Made by a program: the position numbers and the translations under genes. This document shows positions 19,408-21,697 of a stretch of DNA of 21,697 nucleotides, piece by piece. The DNA comes from a virus. Position 1 is the stretch's first letter. Each line of letters starts with the position of its first letter. The stretch lies in the IMG/VR virus record IMGVR_UViG_3300042373_000587, positions 1 through 21,697 of that record, one strand, 5' to 3'. The notes below the pieces were generated by a model. It did not search any database. It had not been told where the DNA came from and worked only from the letters and a program-made list of their open reading frames with translations.

Positions 19408-21564
19408 TTAGAAGTCGCCACCTTGATCGATGTCGTACGCCTCTGAGAGATCGATCTCCCAGATCTTGCCGCCACCTTGACCCTTGCTCCGTACCGGACG
19501 GACGTTCTTGTTGTGCTGACTTACCTCTTCGAGGACCGTCATGCCGCGACGGACGAACTCCAGATTTCCGCTGTTGCCGACGCTACGACCGCCGTTACAT
19601 TCTTGTAGCACAACGGTGAACTCAGTAAGAGTGCCACGCCACTTGGTAAGAGATACGGTTTCACGGACCTTCTTAGCGAAGAACTCCACCATTTCCGCAA
19701 TAGCAGAACGCGAGCTATTGTCGTAAGCTGCGGCTTCGATGAATGAGTCGATATAGGTCTTAACGCCGAATCGGTTGGAGTCCTTTATCTCAATCGGTAC
19801 CTGCCAGTCGTAAAGCCACTTGAGGAAGAACGGCAGTTCGGTGTTGATCGTGTTCTCTACGAACTCGTTTGAGCCGAACTTCACCTTGTGTCCGCTATTG
19901 ATGCGCAACGCAATGATCTTGTCTCGGTTACTACTGTCAAGTGACGGCAGAGCGGCAAGGGAGTTGGCATCAAGGTTGAGGGACATCATAACCCTACCGG
20001 ACCACGGCAACGGAATAGCATCCGCATACTTCGCATGGTACTCAAGTCTAGGGTTGGCTACACACCTCTTGGTAAGCTCGACGAACTTACGCTGATCGGC
20101 GTAGGTCGCTGCTGCTGTCTGGTCGTCCACAACCCAAGCGGCAGATCCGCAGAGGTCACGGTTAAAGCTGGTCTTGCCTGACAGATAGTCCGAGGCATCA
20201 CTAAACCCGCCGACCGAAGCACCAATAATTTTGTTGGTGAGTAGGGTCTTACCGTGTCCGGCTGGTCCCAATAGGATCATCAGTTGCCCTTGATCGAGTC
20301 GGCATTCCAGCACCGCTTTGTACAGGCGTTGGAACCACGCTAGGAAATACGGCAGCGTTTCCTTGCCGTCACTGTCCTTTGCAAAGAACGGCATGAGATA
20401 TGAATGAATCCACGGCCAGTTAGCTGGATCTCCATTGTCGGCTGGCTGCACGGCGTTTGCCCTACAGTTGTTGAGGATCTTTCTGCCGTAGTAGTCAACC
20501 ACTCGCTCTTTGGAGAACACGACAGGCGCGACCTCTTCGACACGGCAGTCGTTGGAGATAGTGAGGATAGCTTGTTCGATCTCCGACACCGTCTGGTTCT
20601 TCTTGAGTTTAGGGCTAAAGCCAGCCTTGCGCAGTTCGAGCACCAATTGTTCTTTCGGTATTACCACAGGTCCGCCGTTGAGGAGCTTATAGAATGACTT
20701 GCCGTTGAACCAGTATTGGTCTAGTAGAGTAGACAGTTTCTTCTCCTCGTACTGGTCGACGAACTTCTTACCGAAGATCGAACCCCACGACTTGAACCCT
20801 GTACCCGCACGGTCTGAGTAGCAGATCATTCCGTCTTCCCGTACCTGACAGCCGTCGCGGTCGATGCCGTCGTCAATCCAGAACAGTGGTCCGCGAGCAC
20901 CTACGGTAAACTCACCTTTCCATCGGTTCGGGAACTTACGCGCAACTTCCGCTGCAATGTCATCGAGCGGGATGTTGGTTTCGTCGGTCTTGATTGGTGT
21001 GTCGTTTGCCGATTTCAGCAACACGGTACGGACAAAGGATATGGAAATAGGGTCCCCGATACGGGTCCAGTCTGCGCCCAACTCAAAGTACTGCGACACC
21101 TTCAAGCTGGTCTTGTCGAAACCAGCAAGCAGCATCGATGCTTTGAGCGCGTCACTCAACCGCTTCATAAAGGAGTCGGCAAGTGCTGGAGCGAGTGGAA
21201 GTGGCTTGTCAAATTCCCACACAAGTCGGATGTAACCAGACTGAGTTTTGGTACGCCATGTTGGCATGTGTCCGCCCTCGCAGCGGATCTTGAGAGTCTC
21301 GTCGATCTTGTCCCAATCGACAGGAGCGTCGAAGTCAGCGACAAATCCGTGTATCTTATGTACTGGATTGTCTTCGCTGATGCGGGCGTTTGGGCTGTCG
21401 CCCTCTGCCATAGAATAGAAACAGTGGTCGGTGTTTGCATCGGCGCACCATGCCCGATACTCAGCCTTAGAGGCAAACTGTGGTTTGTTAAATGATAGGG
21501 TTGATGGGTCGTCGATTACGGTTACTGTAGTTGCGCGATGATTTTTAAGGTATCTGTATTTCAT
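19408..21564 (-). CDS. Primase-helicase (SF3/D5-like, degenerate AEP-like N-terminus)
   Basis: A 718-residue protein. The C-terminal ATPase has Walker A GPAGHGKT (residues 433-440), Walker B AAWVVDDQ (acidic D480/D481) and a sensor-like RVMMSLNLD near residue 527, matching D5/SF3-type phage helicases that unwind DNA at forks. The N-terminal part shows IHGFVADFDAP with D77 and D79 (archaeo-eukaryotic primase motif I), SGYIRLVWEF where the usual Ser-x-His histidine is replaced, and DWTRIGDP near 165-172. It may prime DNA synthesis, or the primase part may be inactive. It runs opposite to the virion genes and is preceded by the end of another - strand gene. ATG 21564 has no Shine-Dalgarno sequence. 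Confidence 0.8.
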   Translation of the reverse strand: MKYRYLKNHRATTVTVIDDPSTLSFNKPQFASKAEYRAWCADANTDHCFYSMAEGDSPNARISEDNPVHKIHGFVADFDAPVDWDKIDETLKIRCEGGHMPTWRTKTQSGYIRLVWEFDKPLPLAPALADSFMKRLSDALKASMLLAGFDKTSLKVSQYFELGADWTRIGDPISISFVRTVLLKSANDTPIKTDETNIPLDDIAAEVARKFPNRWKGEFTVGARGPLFWIDDGIDRDGCQVREDGMICYSDRAGTGFKSWGSIFGKKFVDQYEEKKLSTLLDQYWFNGKSFYKLLNGGPVVIPKEQLVLELRKAGFSPKLKKNQTVSEIEQAILTISNDCRVEEVAPVVFSKERVVDYYGRKILNNCRANAVQPADNGDPANWPWIHSYLMPFFAKDSDGKETLPYFLAWFQRLYKAVLECRLDQGQLMILLGPAGHGKTLLTNKIIGASVGGFSDASDYLSGKTSFNRDLCGSAAWVVDDQTAAATYADQRKFVELTKRCVANPRLEYHAKYADAIPLPWSGRVMMSLNLDANSLAALPSLDSSNRDKIIALRINSGHKVKFGSNEFVENTINTELPFFLKWLYDWQVPIEIKDSNRFGVKTYIDSFIEAAAYDNSSRSAIAEMVEFFAKKVRETVSLTKWRGTLTEFTVVLQECNGGRSVGNSGNLEFVRRGMTVLEEVSQHNKNVRPVRSKGQGGGKIWEIDLSEAYDIDQGGDF

Positions 21565-21631
21565 AAACGTTGTGTCGGTTGATGACGTGCCGACTGCACG
21601 GTTGTTGTTTTGGGTCTACACAAGCAAACTA

Positions 21632-21697
21632 TTACTTGGTGTAGTAGTCGAGTACATGTCCCTCAGCGGCGACCGGAATGTCCGGAATCCACTGCGG
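21632..21697 (-). CDS. C-terminal end of another - strand gene (partial)
   Basis: On the - strand an open frame enters from the window edge and ends at TAA (21632-21634). The 21 visible residues read PQWIPDIPVAAEGHVLDYYTK. This is too short to name. It ends 67 bases before the primase-helicase start and runs in the same direction, so it is probably the preceding gene of the replication operon. The gap between them holds no clear promoter or terminator, only a 5-bp inverted GTCGG/CCGAC pair at 21574-21594. Confidence 0.45.
   Translation of the reverse strand, partial: PQWIPDIPVAAEGHVLDYYTK

Overview
The window is a stretch of a double-stranded DNA tailed-phage genome, possibly podovirus-like. 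It reads as one long late (virion and lysis) block on the + strand, converging with a replication gene on the - strand. No rRNA, tRNA, CRISPR array, insertion sequence, integrase or ordinary cellular gene was seen. The host cannot be named. Almost no start codon has a Shine-Dalgarno sequence, and four promoters fit a housekeeping-sigma pattern with start codons where transcription would begin. This points to a host that initiates translation largely without Shine-Dalgarno pairing and transcribes the late genes with its own RNA polymerase.

Layout: (1) 1-2721, capsid block: the 3' part of a coiled-coil scaffold-type protein, a 247-base structured leader, the major capsid protein, a terminator-like hairpin, a 57-residue small protein and a strong intrinsic terminator. 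(2) 2782-4255, lysis block: two short membrane proteins (holin candidates) and an Amidase_3 endolysin, bracketed by two paralogous acidic small proteins. (3) 4288-9524, first tail-fibre block: a small Ig-like adaptor, a collagen-like fibre, a fibre with carbohydrate-binding and LamG-like regions, a third fibre, a 107-residue protein and a tandem pair of ~85-residue paralogues. (4) 9531-13325, second fibre block: a paralogue of the adaptor, a 749-residue fibre with ATGGTG-type repeats and a conserved tip, and an AT-rich orphan. (5) 13343-17759, accessory virion block: an 876-residue protein with three ~126-residue repeats, a charged hendecad-repeat protein, and two AT-rich Cys-containing proteins. 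(6) 17807-19403: a 42-residue basic protein, a neck/adaptor candidate and a PD-(D/E)XK nuclease-like protein. (7) 19408-21697, - strand: a primase-helicase preceded by the end of another - strand gene.

Working together: scaffold and capsid protein build the head, the neck candidate joins head to tail, the fibre cassettes decorate the tail for adsorption, the lysis block releases progeny, and the primase-helicase replicates the genome. Expression is probably stepped: hairpins after the capsid gene limit readthrough, and a recurring TTGAC-N17-TANNCT promoter placed 6-10 bases before a start codon restarts transcription at 4252, 8954, 15951 and 17768. Several genes are coupled by TAATG or ATGA overlaps. 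Duplication is a recurrent theme: acidic proteins, adaptor-fibre cassettes, the ~85-residue pair and intragenic repeats.
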